Shown: piece by piece, positions 25,254 to 34,436 of the stretch
Layout of the letters: each line of letters starts with the position of its first letter
Numbering within the stretch: position 1 is the first letter of the stretch
NCBI RefSeq assembly: GCF_016093545.1
Contig: NZ_JADKYX010000014.1
Location: 62,001-126,000, forward strand
Direction of reading: 5' to 3'
Length of the DNA: 64,000 nt
Source: Massilia rhizosphaerae
GTDB lineage: Bacteria; Pseudomonadota; Gammaproteobacteria; Burkholderiales; Burkholderiaceae_D
Made by a program: the position numbers and the translations under genes
The notes under the pieces: model-generated
The model's input: the letters and a program-made list of their open reading frames with translations, nothing else
What the model was told of the DNA's origin: nothing
The model's database searches: none

Positions 25254-27346
25254 ATTTCCTGAACAGCTTGATGCTCGAGCTGCGCCGCCAGAAGATCGCC
25301 ACGCCGGCGTTCCTGCTGACGATTCTGGCGATGATCATGCTCCCGCTGCCGCCGGTGCTGCTGGACATCCTGTTCACGTTCAACATCGTGCTGGCGCTGA
25401 TCGTGATCCTGGTGTCCGTGTCGTCCAGGCGCCCGCTGGACTTCTCGGTCTTCCCGACCGTCATCCTCGGCACCACCTTGCTGCGCCTCGCGCTGAACGT
25501 GGCGTCCACGCGCGTCGTGCTGCTGCACGGCCACGAGGGCACGGCGGCGGCCGGCCACGTGATCGAGGCGTTCGGCAACGTCGTCATCGGCGGCAACTTC
25601 GTCGTCGGTATCGTCGTCTTCGTGATCCTCATGATCATCAACTTCGTCGTCGTGACGAAGGGTTCCGAACGGATCTCCGAAGTGTCCGCACGCTTCACGC
25701 TGGACGCGCTGCCCGGCAAGCAGATGGCGATCGACGCCGACCTGAACGCGGGCCTGATCAACCAGGAAAAGGCACAGCTGCGCCGCAAGGAAGTGGCGTC
25801 CGAAGCGGACTTCTACGGCGCCATGGACGGCGCCTCGAAGTTCGTGCGCGGCGATGCGATCGCGTCGATCCTCATCCTGCTCATCAACATGATCGGCGGC
25901 GTCGCGATCGGCGCGCTGATGCACGACCTGTCGTTCGGCGACGCCTTCCGCCAGTATGCGCTGCTGACCATCGGCGACGGTCTCGTGGCCCAGGTGCCGG
26001 CGCTGCTGCTGTCGGCCGCGGCGGCGATCCTCGTCACCCGCATCAGCGACTCGGGCGACTTCGAACAGCAGGTCGGCGGCCAGCTGCTGGCCAACCCCAC
26101 GGTGCTGTACTCGGCCGCCGGCGTGATGGTCATCCTGGCCATGGTGCCGGGCATGCCGTCGTTCTACTTCATGGTGTTCGCGGGCGCCCTCGGCTACGTC
26201 GGCTTCCGGCTCGCGCGCGAGGAGGTGAAGGCGCCGGACGAATCCAGCGTGGCCGCCATCGAAGCGGCGCTGCGCGACGACCGCGTGCCGGAACTCGACT
26301 GGCAGCAGCTGCCGGTCGTGCAGCCGATCTCGATCACCGTCGGCTACAAGCTCGTGCACCTTCTCGACAAGGCGCAGGGCGAAGTGCTGCCCAAGCGGAT
26401 CAAGGGCGTGCGCCAGAGCCTCTCGGAGCAGATGGGTCTCCTGCTGCCTCCGATCGGCGTGCGCGACGACCTGACCCTGCGGCCGAACCAGTACGCGATC
26501 GCGATCAACGGCACCGTCGTGGCCGAGGGCGAGGTCGTGCCGGAATGCCTGATGGCGATCCCGTCGCCGAACGTGTACGGCGAGATCGACGGCATCCCGG
26601 GCATCGAGCCGGCGTTCGGCATGGCCGTCACCTGGATCGATCCGGAGCAGAAGGCCCACGCGCTGGGGCAGGGCTACCAGGTCGTCGAGGTGCCGAGCGC
26701 GATCGCCACGCACACGTCCAAGGTGGCGCGCGACTACATGGCGGAGCTGTTCCGCCACGAAGACGTGCCGGCGCTGATGGAACGCCTGACGGCGCTGTCG
26801 CCCAAGCTGGCGGGCGCGCTGGACAAGGCGCTCACGCACACCCAGCTGCTGCGCGTGTTCCGCGTGCTGCTGGCCGAGAACGTGTCGCTGAAGGACATCG
26901 TCGTCATCGCGACGACCCTGCTGGACAGCTCGGAGACGACGAAGGATCCGATCCTGCTCGCGGCCGAAGTGCGCTGCTCGCTGCGCCGCCAGATCGTGTC
27001 GGGCCTGTACGGCAAGAAGAAGGACATGCCCGCGTTTAACCTGTCGGGCGAGCTGGAAAACATGCTGCTCGGTTCCCTGAACCAGGCGCGCCAGAACAAT
27101 GGCGGCAAGGTCGTGCTGGACAACTACCCGATCGATCCGCAACTGCTGTCGCAGCTGCAGCTGAACATGCCGGTGGCGCGCGAGCAGATGAAGCAGCAGC
27201 ACACGCCGCCGCTGCTCCTGGTGCTGCCGCAGATCCGCCCGCTGCTGGCCCGCTACGCGCGCCTGTTCGCGCCGGGGCTGAACGTGCTGTCGTATAACGA
27301 GATTCCGGAGAATCGTGAGGTGGCGATCATCGGCACGGTCGGCTGA
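25250..27346 (+). CDS. flhA: Flagellar export gate protein FlhA
   Basis: The 698-residue protein has eight N-terminal membrane segments. The FlhA signature region includes GSERISEVSARFTLDALPGK and QMAIDADLNAGLINQEKAQL. A large cytoplasmic domain begins near residue 330. The length is typical. Its start overlaps the flhB stop by 4 bases, and it ends the rightward fliM-flhA run. Confidence 0.97.
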   Translation: MNFLNSLMLELRRQKIATPAFLLTILAMIMLPLPPVLLDILFTFNIVLALIVILVSVSSRRPLDFSVFPTVILGTTLLRLALNVASTRVVLLHGHEGTAAAGHVIEAFGNVVIGGNFVVGIVVFVILMIINFVVVTKGSERISEVSARFTLDALPGKQMAIDADLNAGLINQEKAQLRRKEVASEADFYGAMDGASKFVRGDAIASILILLINMIGGVAIGALMHDLSFGDAFRQYALLTIGDGLVAQVPALLLSAAAAILVTRISDSGDFEQQVGGQLLANPTVLYSAAGVMVILAMVPGMPSFYFMVFAGALGYVGFRLAREEVKAPDESSVAAIEAALRDDRVPELDWQQLPVVQPISITVGYKLVHLLDKAQGEVLPKRIKGVRQSLSEQMGLLLPPIGVRDDLTLRPNQYAIAINGTVVAEGEVVPECLMAIPSPNVYGEIDGIPGIEPAFGMAVTWIDPEQKAHALGQGYQVVEVPSAIATHTSKVARDYMAELFRHEDVPALMERLTALSPKLAGALDKALTHTQLLRVFRVLLAENVSLKDIVVIATTLLDSSETTKDPILLAAEVRCSLRRQIVSGLYGKKKDMPAFNLSGELENMLLGSLNQARQNNGGKVVLDNYPIDPQLLSQLQLNMPVAREQMKQQHTPPLLLVLPQIRPLLARYARLFAPGLNVLSYNEIPENREVAIIGTVG

Positions 27347-27577
27347 TCCGGCATTTGATGGCTATAGGGTCTCACCCTTTAAAGGTCACTCTACAGCACA
27401 ATTCTTGTTGCTCATCAGCGCTCTGCCGTAAAACTAAATTTGGTAAAGCTGGTGGCGGTCCGTCGCGCTCCGGAGCTTTCTTCCATAAATCAGGTGGATT
27501 CGTCGTACCCATAGCCCGGACGGAATTGCGGCAGGGCGACGATCGTGGGAGTGCTTAATTGCGTGAAGCAATAGAGG
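27347..27577. other. Non-coding stretch between flhA and the IS element
   Basis: I see no gene here. A short hairpin AGGGT-CTC-ACCCT at 27366-27378, followed by TT, is the only terminator-like structure for flhA, and it is weak. Small open frames lack start signals and family features. Confidence 0.5.
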
Positions 27578-28967
27578 ATGAGGCTCTTGCAAAACTAGCG
27601 GGGAACGAGGTTTTCGCCTGACGTGGCGAGGAAAAACGAGGCGGGATGGGTGGCCATTGCTGGCATGATGATGGTTCTCTACGCCAATCATCGACACCCA
27701 CGCCATGGAGGCTACCCGACCCGCCCAAATCATGCAACGCTGGAAAGCGATTCAATACGAGGTGTTGCCCGGCCTGGGCGCCGAGGTTGGTTCCCTGACG
27801 CCTAAACTGGAGCGGGTGGTGCACGTGCTGGAGTGGGCGCGCATCGAGGAATTCGTCTCCGATTCCTGGTGCGGCACGGGCCGTCCTCCGCACACGCGGG
27901 CCTGGCTGGCCAACGCGTTTGTCGCCAAGGCGGTGCTGAACATCGGCACCACGGTCGGTCTGATCGAGCGGCTGACGATCGACCGGGCGCTGCGCCGCAT
28001 CTGTGGCTTCGCGCCGTTCTCCAAGCTGCTGTCGGCGGCGACGTTTTCCCGCGCCTTTGGCGAATTCGCCGAGGCCAAGCTGGGCGAGCGTGCGCACGAG
28101 GCATTGATACGGGAGCAGCTGGGCGACCGGTTGATTGGCCACCTCAGCCGCGACGGCACGGCCATCCCGGCGCGCGAGCGGCCGGCCAGGAAGCCGGCGC
28201 GACAAGCGGCCGTGAAGGCCACGACCGGATCGCCGATCCGGCGCCAGCTGGTGCAAACGCTGGCGCGGATGCTGGCCGAACTGCCCACCGCGTGCGACCG
28301 GGGCACCAAGTGCAACGCCCAGGGATACAAGACCAGCTGGAACGGCTACAAACTGCATGTCGACACCGCCGACTGCGGCGTCCCCGTCGCCGCCGTGCTG
28401 ACTTCGGCTTCGATGCATGACAGCCGCGCCGCCGTGCCGCTGTCGTATCTCAGCAAGGAGCATGTCACCAACCTGTACGACCTGATGGACGCCGCCTACT
28501 GTAGCAGGGAGCTGCATGCCCACAGCCGCGACCTGGGGCATGTGCTCCTGATCGACCACAATCCGCGTGGCGGCGAGAAGGAAGAGTTCGAACCCGCCGA
28601 CGCCGTGCGCTACCGCGAACGCAGCGCCGCAGAGCGGACCAACGCCCGTCTCAAGGACGAATTCGGCGCCCGCGCCATCATGGTCAGGGGCCATATCAAG
28701 GTCATGTGCCATTTGATGTTCGGCCTGCTCGCCTTGAGCGTCGACCAATTGTTGCGGTTACGAAGATGACCTTGCCGCCCGCTGTGATCCGCAAATCGCC
28801 GTGCGCCGCCCCGGCGCGGCGCTGTCACGCCCGTGCCATCACCGAAACCATGATTCCGCCACCATAACGACCGCTCAATGTGGCCGCCATCATGAAAATG
28901 CACTTACACACAGTGCGCTTGCATGATGCCGGCCTGAATTCGGCGGGAGGTTTTGCAATTGCCTCAT
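27578..28967 (+). mobile_element. Insertion sequence with a DDE transposase
   Basis: The ends carry imperfect inverted repeats. The left end is ATGAGGC-TC-TTGCAAAAC (27578-27595) and the right end in reverse complement is ATGAGGC-AA-TTGCAAAAC (28950-28967). This is 16 of 18 matching positions. The length is about 1.39 kb with one transposase gene. A clean target duplication was not found; TAG lies near both ends, but the left copy is offset by 3 bases. The element sits between flhA and the PEP-CTERM/flagellin part of the flagellar locus. Confidence 0.82.
27705..28769 (+). CDS. IS4/IS5-superfamily-like DDE transposase
   Basis: The 354-residue protein has a plausible catalytic triad: D150 (SRDGTAIP), D262 (YDLMDAAYCSREL) and E310 (SAAERTNARLKDEFG). 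The stretch WNGYKLHVDTADCGVPVAAV is typical of this transposase superfamily. The frame is intact, so the element may still be active. I cannot assign the exact family (IS1182-like or IS5-like are candidates). About 180 bases of non-coding IS sequence follow the stop. Confidence 0.85.
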   Translation: MEATRPAQIMQRWKAIQYEVLPGLGAEVGSLTPKLERVVHVLEWARIEEFVSDSWCGTGRPPHTRAWLANAFVAKAVLNIGTTVGLIERLTIDRALRRICGFAPFSKLLSAATFSRAFGEFAEAKLGERAHEALIREQLGDRLIGHLSRDGTAIPARERPARKPARQAAVKATTGSPIRRQLVQTLARMLAELPTACDRGTKCNAQGYKTSWNGYKLHVDTADCGVPVAAVLTSASMHDSRAAVPLSYLSKEHVTNLYDLMDAAYCSRELHAHSRDLGHVLLIDHNPRGGEKEEFEPADAVRYRERSAAERTNARLKDEFGARAIMVRGHIKVMCHLMFGLLALSVDQLLRLRR

Positions 28968-29078
28968 TAGTATTTGCATATAGAAATAAAAATAGACTAC
29001 ATTCATCTTTTATTTCAAAACATTAATATTGTCATTTCATCTTTAAAATAGAATTTTCCACAGCAAAAGAGGAATGAA
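28770..29078. other. IS 3' non-coding end and AT-rich leader of the PEP-CTERM gene
   Basis: Bases 28770-28967 are the non-coding right end of the IS. Bases 28968-29078 are strikingly AT-rich compared with the rest of the window and should hold the promoter of the next gene. No clear -35/-10 pair stands out. Confidence 0.55.
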
Positions 29079-29783
29079 TTGAAAATGAGGAAATTTGCCT
29101 TTGCCACATTGGCATTTGCGGTTGCGGGTGTTGCGAACGCGACGGTAATGACTCTGAGTATGAGCGGTTATATCAACAATGGTTATGACAGCTTGGGACT
29201 TTTTGGTGGCAATGGAGCGCTAGGAGGTAAGTACACGTTAACCGTGAGTGTCGATTTGGATAGACCAATTCATTACTCCTCGAGTCCAGGAAGCTACGCC
29301 GGCGAAGACTCGACTGGACCATTTAATGTTGCTGCAACAGTGAATGGCATAACTTATACGTTTGCCGTGGCCAACAATGTAAGTATGTATGAGGGGGTTT
29401 CTACTTCCGGGGTACTGCTCTACGGCACTGGCACAGACGAACTCGGAAGACTGGTTACTCTACACGAGAGTGTGATGCAGAGAATGGCTGTGACTTCATT
29501 GACGGATTACATGTATCTCTCATCGCCACCAACTCCGATTCCTGACCCAATAGTCAGTTTAAGGATCGGTTCAGGTAACGCGGTTACGTTGTTCAACTCA
29601 TATATTGCGAGAACCGTGATCTTGAACGGCGATCCCGTGACGCTCCCTCAATCGGCAGCACCAGCTCCCGGCCCAACTGCCAGTCCTGCATCTACCTCGG
29701 TCCCCGAACCGGCCTCCGCGTTGCTGTTCGGCGCAGGGCTGCTGGGCCTAGCGGGCTTGCGACGTCGCAAAAATCGCTGCTAG
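29079..29783 (+). CDS. PEP-CTERM sorting domain protein
   Basis: The 234-residue secreted protein has a signal peptide (FAFATLAFAVAGVANA). Its C-terminal anchor, VPEPASALLFGAGLLGLAG followed by LRRRKNRC, is the PEP-CTERM sorting signal cleaved by exosortase. The body is Gly/Ser/Thr-rich with no known enzyme motif, so its role is unknown. Start choice is unclear: AGAGGA is 6 bases before a TTG at 29079 and 12 bases before an ATG at 29085. Base composition is AT-richer than its neighbours and it adjoins an IS, which suggests transfer. Confidence 0.85.
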   Translation: MKMRKFAFATLAFAVAGVANATVMTLSMSGYINNGYDSLGLFGGNGALGGKYTLTVSVDLDRPIHYSSSPGSYAGEDSTGPFNVAATVNGITYTFAVANNVSMYEGVSTSGVLLYGTGTDELGRLVTLHESVMQRMAVTSLTDYMYLSSPPTPIPDPIVSLRIGSGNAVTLFNSYIARTVILNGDPVTLPQSAAPAPGPTASPASTSVPEPASALLFGAGLLGLAGLRRRKNRC

Positions 29784-29888
29784 AGTGCTCGAGGCTTGGT
29801 GGGTAGCTTTGTGCACGCGCGACGAAACTGCAACCATCTTTAAAGGGCTGGCACCTCGTGTCCACCAAACCGATGCGGTCCGCGAACA

Positions 29889-30773
29889 TTATGGCGGTCC
29901 GGCCCCGTCGCGCTGTTCGGCAGGCAACAAAAGCGCCAGTTCGGCCATCGCGCGGAACACCGGCAGGCTGAGGGCGGCGGCCGCCTCGGTCGACGGCAGG
30001 CGCGCGTGCACGCGGCCTTCCGGCAGGGCGTCGCGCCACGTCCAGCCGAGCACCCGCAGGCCGGCGCGGCGCACGGCGTCTTCCAGCTGCGGCTGCAGCG
30101 CGCGCAGGTGCACGAGGGTTTCCGCATTCGGCGTGCACAGTTCCAGCATGACGCCGTCGGCCAGCGGCTCGGCCTGCACGGTGACGACGCTGCCGTCGGC
30201 CAGCATCAGTTCCAGGCGCAGCGCGGTACGGCGGCGGCGCCGCTGGGATTTCGATGGTTGTTCCTCTTCCCCGATCACGCGCAGGTGCTGTGCCTGCGGC
30301 CCGTGCGCGTGCACGGTGAAGCGCCACGCGTCGGGCGGCAGGGTGGCCAGGTCGGCCTGGCGCAGCACGCGCGCATCCAGTCCACTCTGCAGCAGTGCGC
30401 CGGGCAGAATTTGCCCGCGCTGTTGCTGGGATGCCTGGATCGCGCGCGTGACGAGCTGGCTGCCGTAGCTGCGCACCATGCCGCGCCAGGAGGTCGCGAG
30501 CGCGCCGCCGTCCGGGCTCGGCCACGTGAGCTGGCGGGCCATGACGACCTGGTCGGGGCGCATCGCCGCGGCGTCCGGCAAGCCGTCGCCGGCGGACGGG
30601 GCGGGCACCGCCTGCGCCGCGGGCAGCGGCAACGGGAGCGCCTCGAGCTCGGCCTGCAGCAGCGCGACCGGGACGGCGGCCGCGACCGCGTCGACCGGCG
30701 CCGCCGGCATCGCACCGGGGGCGCTCGCCGGCACGACGGGTGGCGGAAGGGCGGAGAAGGAAAGGCTGGCCAT
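29889..30773 (-). CDS. Flagellar hook-length-control-like protein (second FliK C-domain)
   Basis: The 294-residue product has an Ala/Pro-rich N-terminal half. Its C-terminal region resembles the Flg_hook domain of FliK: LRLELMLADGSVVTVQAEPL, LVHLRALQPQLEDAVRRAG, then LRVLGWTWRD. It is not the main FliK, which is at 11738-12964. It lies downstream of flagellin on the same strand but is separated from it by a strong terminator. The function is inferred from this weak domain resemblance and from context. It could be an unrelated conserved hypothetical. Confidence 0.6.
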   Translation of the reverse strand: MASLSFSALPPPVVPASAPGAMPAAPVDAVAAAVPVALLQAELEALPLPLPAAQAVPAPSAGDGLPDAAAMRPDQVVMARQLTWPSPDGGALATSWRGMVRSYGSQLVTRAIQASQQQRGQILPGALLQSGLDARVLRQADLATLPPDAWRFTVHAHGPQAQHLRVIGEEEQPSKSQRRRRRTALRLELMLADGSVVTVQAEPLADGVMLELCTPNAETLVHLRALQPQLEDAVRRAGLRVLGWTWRDALPEGRVHARLPSTEAAAALSLPVFRAMAELALLLPAEQRDGAGPP

Positions 30774-30793
30774 GATCTCGGCAGTGTAAAGTG

Positions 30794-30820
30794 AAAAGGC
30801 CAGCTTGCGGCTGGCCTTTT
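30794..30820 (-). terminator. Rho-independent terminator after flagellin
   Basis: A perfect 11-bp stem AAAAGGCCAGC / GCTGGCCTTTT surrounds a 5-base loop (TTGCG). The stem starts with A and ends with T on both strands, so it can work in either direction. It lies 58 bases past the flagellin stop. Confidence 0.88.
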
Positions 30821-30877
30821 GCGAATCCCGGCCGTGTCAGCCCGGGAGGTGGCCTCGCGGCCCTGCGATGACTGCGA

Positions 30878-31756
30878 TTACTGCAGCAGGGACATGACCA
30901 TCGACGACATGCTGTTGGTCTGCTTCAGCATGGCGGTGCCGGCTTGCATCAGCATCTGGTTCGACGTCATGTTCGACGATTCGGTCGCGAAGTCGACGTC
31001 CATGATGCGGCCGGTCGCGGCTTGCGTGTTGCTCGAGATGTTCGACAGGTTGTTGTAGACGTGGTCGAGGCGGTTCGAGATCGCGCCCAGCTTCGAACGC
31101 AGGGCACTGACGCTATCGATGGCGGTCGACAGCTTGCCGATGGTCCCGTTGGCGTTGGTAGCGTTGATTTCGGAGCCGGGCCCGGCGGCGGCAGCCCCGG
31201 TGGCGCCATCGTACTGGGTTGCGGCCAAAGCGATGTTGGAGTGAGCGTCGGACAGCTCGGTGGTGAAGTCGGCGGACATTTTCTCCGTCGAGTCGGCGCC
31301 GATCTGGAAAGTGATGGCGGTGGCCATTTTGCCGCTGCCACTGGTCAGAAGTTTGCTGCCGCCGAAACTGGTGTTGGACATGATGTTGCCCAGTTCGTTG
31401 CTCAGCTGGTCGAACTCGCCCTGCATCGCGGTCTGGTCGTTGGTCGAGGACGAGCCGTCGGCGGCCTGGGTTGCCAGGTCTTTCATGCGGACCAGGATGT
31501 TGTTGACTTCGGACAGCGCGCCGTCGGCGGTCTGCAGCATCGAGATCGAGTTCTGGGTGTTGCGCATTGCGACGGCCATGCCGCTGCTCTGGGCTTTCAG
31601 GCGGGTCGCGATCTGCAGGCCGGCGGCGTCGTCCATTGCCGAGTTGATACGGTAACCGGTCGACAGGCGGGTCATCGAGGTCGACAGGCTGTTCTGGGTG
31701 CGGCTCAGGGAATTCTGTGCGGAAAGCGATGCGACGTTGGTGTGAAGGCTCAGCAT
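30878..31756 (-). CDS. Flagellin (short, lateral-type candidate)
   Basis: An AGGAG site places the start at 31756, giving MLSLHTNVASLSAQNSL and 292 residues. The conserved D0/D1 N-terminus (LSTGYRINSAMDDAAGLQIA, then TRLKAQSSGMAVAMRNTQNS) and C-terminus (RIMDVDFATESSNMTSNQML and MQAGTAMLKQTNSMSSMVM) are intact. The central region is short, so the D2/D3 domains are largely missing. This is common in lateral flagellins. It probably encodes the filament of the flagellar system in this window (lafA-like). Confidence 0.93.
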   Translation of the reverse strand: MLSLHTNVASLSAQNSLSRTQNSLSTSMTRLSTGYRINSAMDDAAGLQIATRLKAQSSGMAVAMRNTQNSISMLQTADGALSEVNNILVRMKDLATQAADGSSSTNDQTAMQGEFDQLSNELGNIMSNTSFGGSKLLTSGSGKMATAITFQIGADSTEKMSADFTTELSDAHSNIALAATQYDGATGAAAAGPGSEINATNANGTIGKLSTAIDSVSALRSKLGAISNRLDHVYNNLSNISSNTQAATGRIMDVDFATESSNMTSNQMLMQAGTAMLKQTNSMSSMVMSLLQ

Positions 31757-31858
31757 GATATGGCTCCTAGTGGCTTGGATACTGTTGGGAGGTTGCGCAT
31801 CTCGCGCTCTCACAAGTACAGGACGACCATTTGGCGCGAGTCATTAAATGCCGAGTGG

Positions 31859-31877
31859 AAATTTTTTTGAAAAATTT
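31859..31877. repeat. Perfect AT inverted repeat upstream of flagellin
   Basis: AAATTTTT and AAAAATTT flank a TTG centre about 100 bases upstream of the flagellin start. The tract could be a curved upstream promoter element or a regulator site. Confidence 0.4.
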
Positions 31878-31982
31878 TTGAGGGCGTGCGCGGGAGCGGA
31901 ATCCCGGTTTCGCCCGTTGTGTATATGGCATCCCGACGGCACCCGGCAAGAATCGCCGGGGCCGCGCGCCGGAACGCCTGTC

Positions 31983-34268
31983 TCAGTTGGTCGACTTGCC
32001 GACGATGAGGCCGCGGCCGCCCAGGTAGAGGGTGCCGAATTCCTTCGGATCGCCGGTGATCACCGTGGCGGCGCCATACTGGTGCTGGGCGTCGTCGACC
32101 CGGACCCAGTTCTGGCCCGTGTCGGTGGAGCGGAAGATGCCCTGCACGCCGCCCACGGTCCCCGACAGATACATGGCCGGATAGCTCGCCCCGGTCGCCG
32201 CCTTGCCGAAGCCCAGCGCCTTGGCGGCGGTCACGTTCGCCAGCTTGGTCCACGCGCCCTGTCCCCAGTTGTTGTTGTGGTACAGGCCTTGCCAGTTGAC
32301 CAGCCAGACGTCGCCGCGCACGCCGGCCGGCGTGACCAGGTTGTCGGACCATGCCGGGATGCCGTTCGTGTTGCTGCTCGAATTGGCCGCCCACCAGCTG
32401 GCGCCCCTGCTGTTGCTGAGGTAGAGGATGCCCGTGGGGCGGTCGTAGGCGTAGAACACGGTGGGATCGGCACCGTCCGATGCGATCAGCGCCGACTTCG
32501 GTACCCCGATGGTCTGCCACGAATTGCCCATGTCGGTCGAGCGCACCGTCGGCGCGGTCCACGTCGACCAGATGATCGACGTGGTGGCGGGGTTGGTACT
32601 GGTGTCGGTGGACATCGCCACGTGGCCGCCGCCCGCCGTCGACGGGCCGTTGCTGCCGAATGCCTGCCAGCTGTAGCCGCCGTTGGTCGACACGGCGCCG
32701 AAATGCTTGTTGGCCGCCGGCTGCCAGTCGTCGGTGCCGACGCGCACCACCAGCCTGGAGTCGGTCTTGGCGTAATCGAGCGACCAGGTGTCCTTGCAGC
32801 TCGGTCCCGTGAACGGGGACTGCGGGTAGACGTTCACGTCCGTGTGGGTGAAGCCGCACACGTCGCCGGCGCCGGTCAGGACGGGGTAGGCGTTCCACAC
32901 ATTGGGAAGCGGCGATTTCAGGTCCAGGATGGCCGTTTCCGCGACACCGTTTTCGCCGTAGGCCCAGGTGGTCCCGGCCGCGGTGAGGTTCTTCGTTTCC
33001 CAGATGCCGCCGCCGAACGAGACGAATGCGTGATTGACGTCGTACGGGTCGAGGATGGAGCCGCCCCAGTTGCCGAAGTCGTTCACCGGGCCGTTCGCGG
33101 TGCGCCACGGTTCCGCGCTGGTGTCGAAGTGGGCGTTCGGCAGGATGTCGGTCCAGTGCGCGCCGCCGTCGGTGGAGCGGTACATGGTCTCGACCTGCGC
33201 GCCCGTGCCGGCGTACCAGTCGATGGTGTTCACCGTCAGCCAACCCGGCCGCCACGGATCGACCGACAGGCCCGCGAAGCCGTACGACTTGGGCGAGACC
33301 GGGCCGTTCGGCGTGACGTCGGCCCACTGGTCCTGGCTCGCGACGTTGATTTTCCAGACTTCGCCGCCGATCAGGCCGCCGGGGCCGTAGTTGTTGCCCT
33401 GGCCGTAGTTGGCGGCGCGCGCGAACGTGACGTAGAGGTAGCCGTCGGGACCGATCTGGCCACGCTGCGGGAAGGCGCCGGCGGCCGGTCCGCCCCACAG
33501 CCGCGACCACGAGTTGCCGCCGTCGGTGCTCTTGTAGACCGGGATGCCGTTGTCGGCGGCCGACTGGGTGTTCACGCCCACATAGATGGTCGGTGTCGCG
33601 TTGCCGGACGTGCCGGATTCCTTGCGGAAGGCGATGAAGGCGATGCCGGCGCCCGTGCCGTCGCTCGTCAGCACGTTGAAGTTCGGCAGGCGGTTCCAGT
33701 GCTGGCCGCCGTCGACGCTCTTCCAGATGCCGTTGGTGGCGGCGTTGGCGCTCGCATTGCCGGTGCCGTAGAACAGGATGTTGCCGTTGTTCGGATCGAC
33801 CTGCAGTTTCTCGCCGGCCTGGCGGCCGCTCTCGTTGCCGCCCGCCGAGAACTGCAACGTCGAGGTGGTGAAGCTGCGGCCCTGGTCGTTCGAGGCCATG
33901 AAGATGGCCTTGTCGGTGCCGTTGCCGTAGCCGCCGCCGCCCACCATGTAGAACTTGCGCGCATCGCTGGGATCGACGGCGATCGAGTCGACCCCCATCG
34001 CATAGCCGAGGCTGGGCGGCAGCCAGTCGTTCAGCGGAATCCAGGTGCTGGTCGACGCATCGTAGCGGTAGGCGCCGCCCACGTCCGTCTTCGCATAGAA
34101 CAGGCCTTGCTGGCCCGGATGGGCGAGGAAGCCGTCGACATAGCCCGTGCCGCCGATTTTCGCGTTACTCCAGGTGTAGGTGGGCGCGGCCGAGGCGGCG
34201 GGCACGCAGGCCATGCCGAACGCCGCCAGCAGCGCCGCGGTCACGCCCGTGGAAGCAAGCAGTTTCAT
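31983..34268 (-). CDS. Secreted GH74 xyloglucanase-type glycoside hydrolase
   Basis: The 761-residue protein has a signal peptide ending near ASAAPT. It is built from tandem BNR/sialidase-like beta-propeller repeats (for example STDGGNSWSRLW, SVDGGQHWNRL). The N-terminal YTWSNAKIGGTGYVDGFLAH and FYAKTDVGGAYRYD motifs are those of GH74, with D62 as the likely catalytic acid in the TDVGGAYR stretch. GH74 enzymes cut the beta-1,4-glucan backbone of xyloglucan. No carbohydrate-binding module is visible. A GH31 glycosidase at 48669 might act on released oligosaccharides. Confidence 0.88.
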   Translation of the reverse strand: MKLLASTGVTAALLAAFGMACVPAASAAPTYTWSNAKIGGTGYVDGFLAHPGQQGLFYAKTDVGGAYRYDASTSTWIPLNDWLPPSLGYAMGVDSIAVDPSDARKFYMVGGGGYGNGTDKAIFMASNDQGRSFTTSTLQFSAGGNESGRQAGEKLQVDPNNGNILFYGTGNASANAATNGIWKSVDGGQHWNRLPNFNVLTSDGTGAGIAFIAFRKESGTSGNATPTIYVGVNTQSAADNGIPVYKSTDGGNSWSRLWGGPAAGAFPQRGQIGPDGYLYVTFARAANYGQGNNYGPGGLIGGEVWKINVASQDQWADVTPNGPVSPKSYGFAGLSVDPWRPGWLTVNTIDWYAGTGAQVETMYRSTDGGAHWTDILPNAHFDTSAEPWRTANGPVNDFGNWGGSILDPYDVNHAFVSFGGGIWETKNLTAAGTTWAYGENGVAETAILDLKSPLPNVWNAYPVLTGAGDVCGFTHTDVNVYPQSPFTGPSCKDTWSLDYAKTDSRLVVRVGTDDWQPAANKHFGAVSTNGGYSWQAFGSNGPSTAGGGHVAMSTDTSTNPATTSIIWSTWTAPTVRSTDMGNSWQTIGVPKSALIASDGADPTVFYAYDRPTGILYLSNSRGASWWAANSSSNTNGIPAWSDNLVTPAGVRGDVWLVNWQGLYHNNNWGQGAWTKLANVTAAKALGFGKAATGASYPAMYLSGTVGGVQGIFRSTDTGQNWVRVDDAQHQYGAATVITGDPKEFGTLYLGGRGLIVGKSTN

Positions 34269-34436
34269 AGGTATCTCGCTTTCGTCAAGTGAAGGAGTGT
34301 CCCGGCGTCTCCTCGCCGGGGGGATTTCTGTCGAGAATCTCTCGAAAAATCACCACGAAGGATTGTGCTCGCCCTTCGATAGCCCTTCCATAACGAAATC
34401 CATCAGCGCCCGCGCGAAATCCCGTGGCCCGCCGCG

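Noticed and set aside
27355-27558. A 67-codon frame downstream of flhA
   Set aside because: No ribosome site or recognisable feature; composition and position suggest non-coding sequence beside an IS.
34301-34320. Hairpin CCCGGCG/CGCCGGG between fisR and GH74
   Set aside because: No U-tract on either strand; it could be a leader structure, but the evidence is too weak to list as a terminator.
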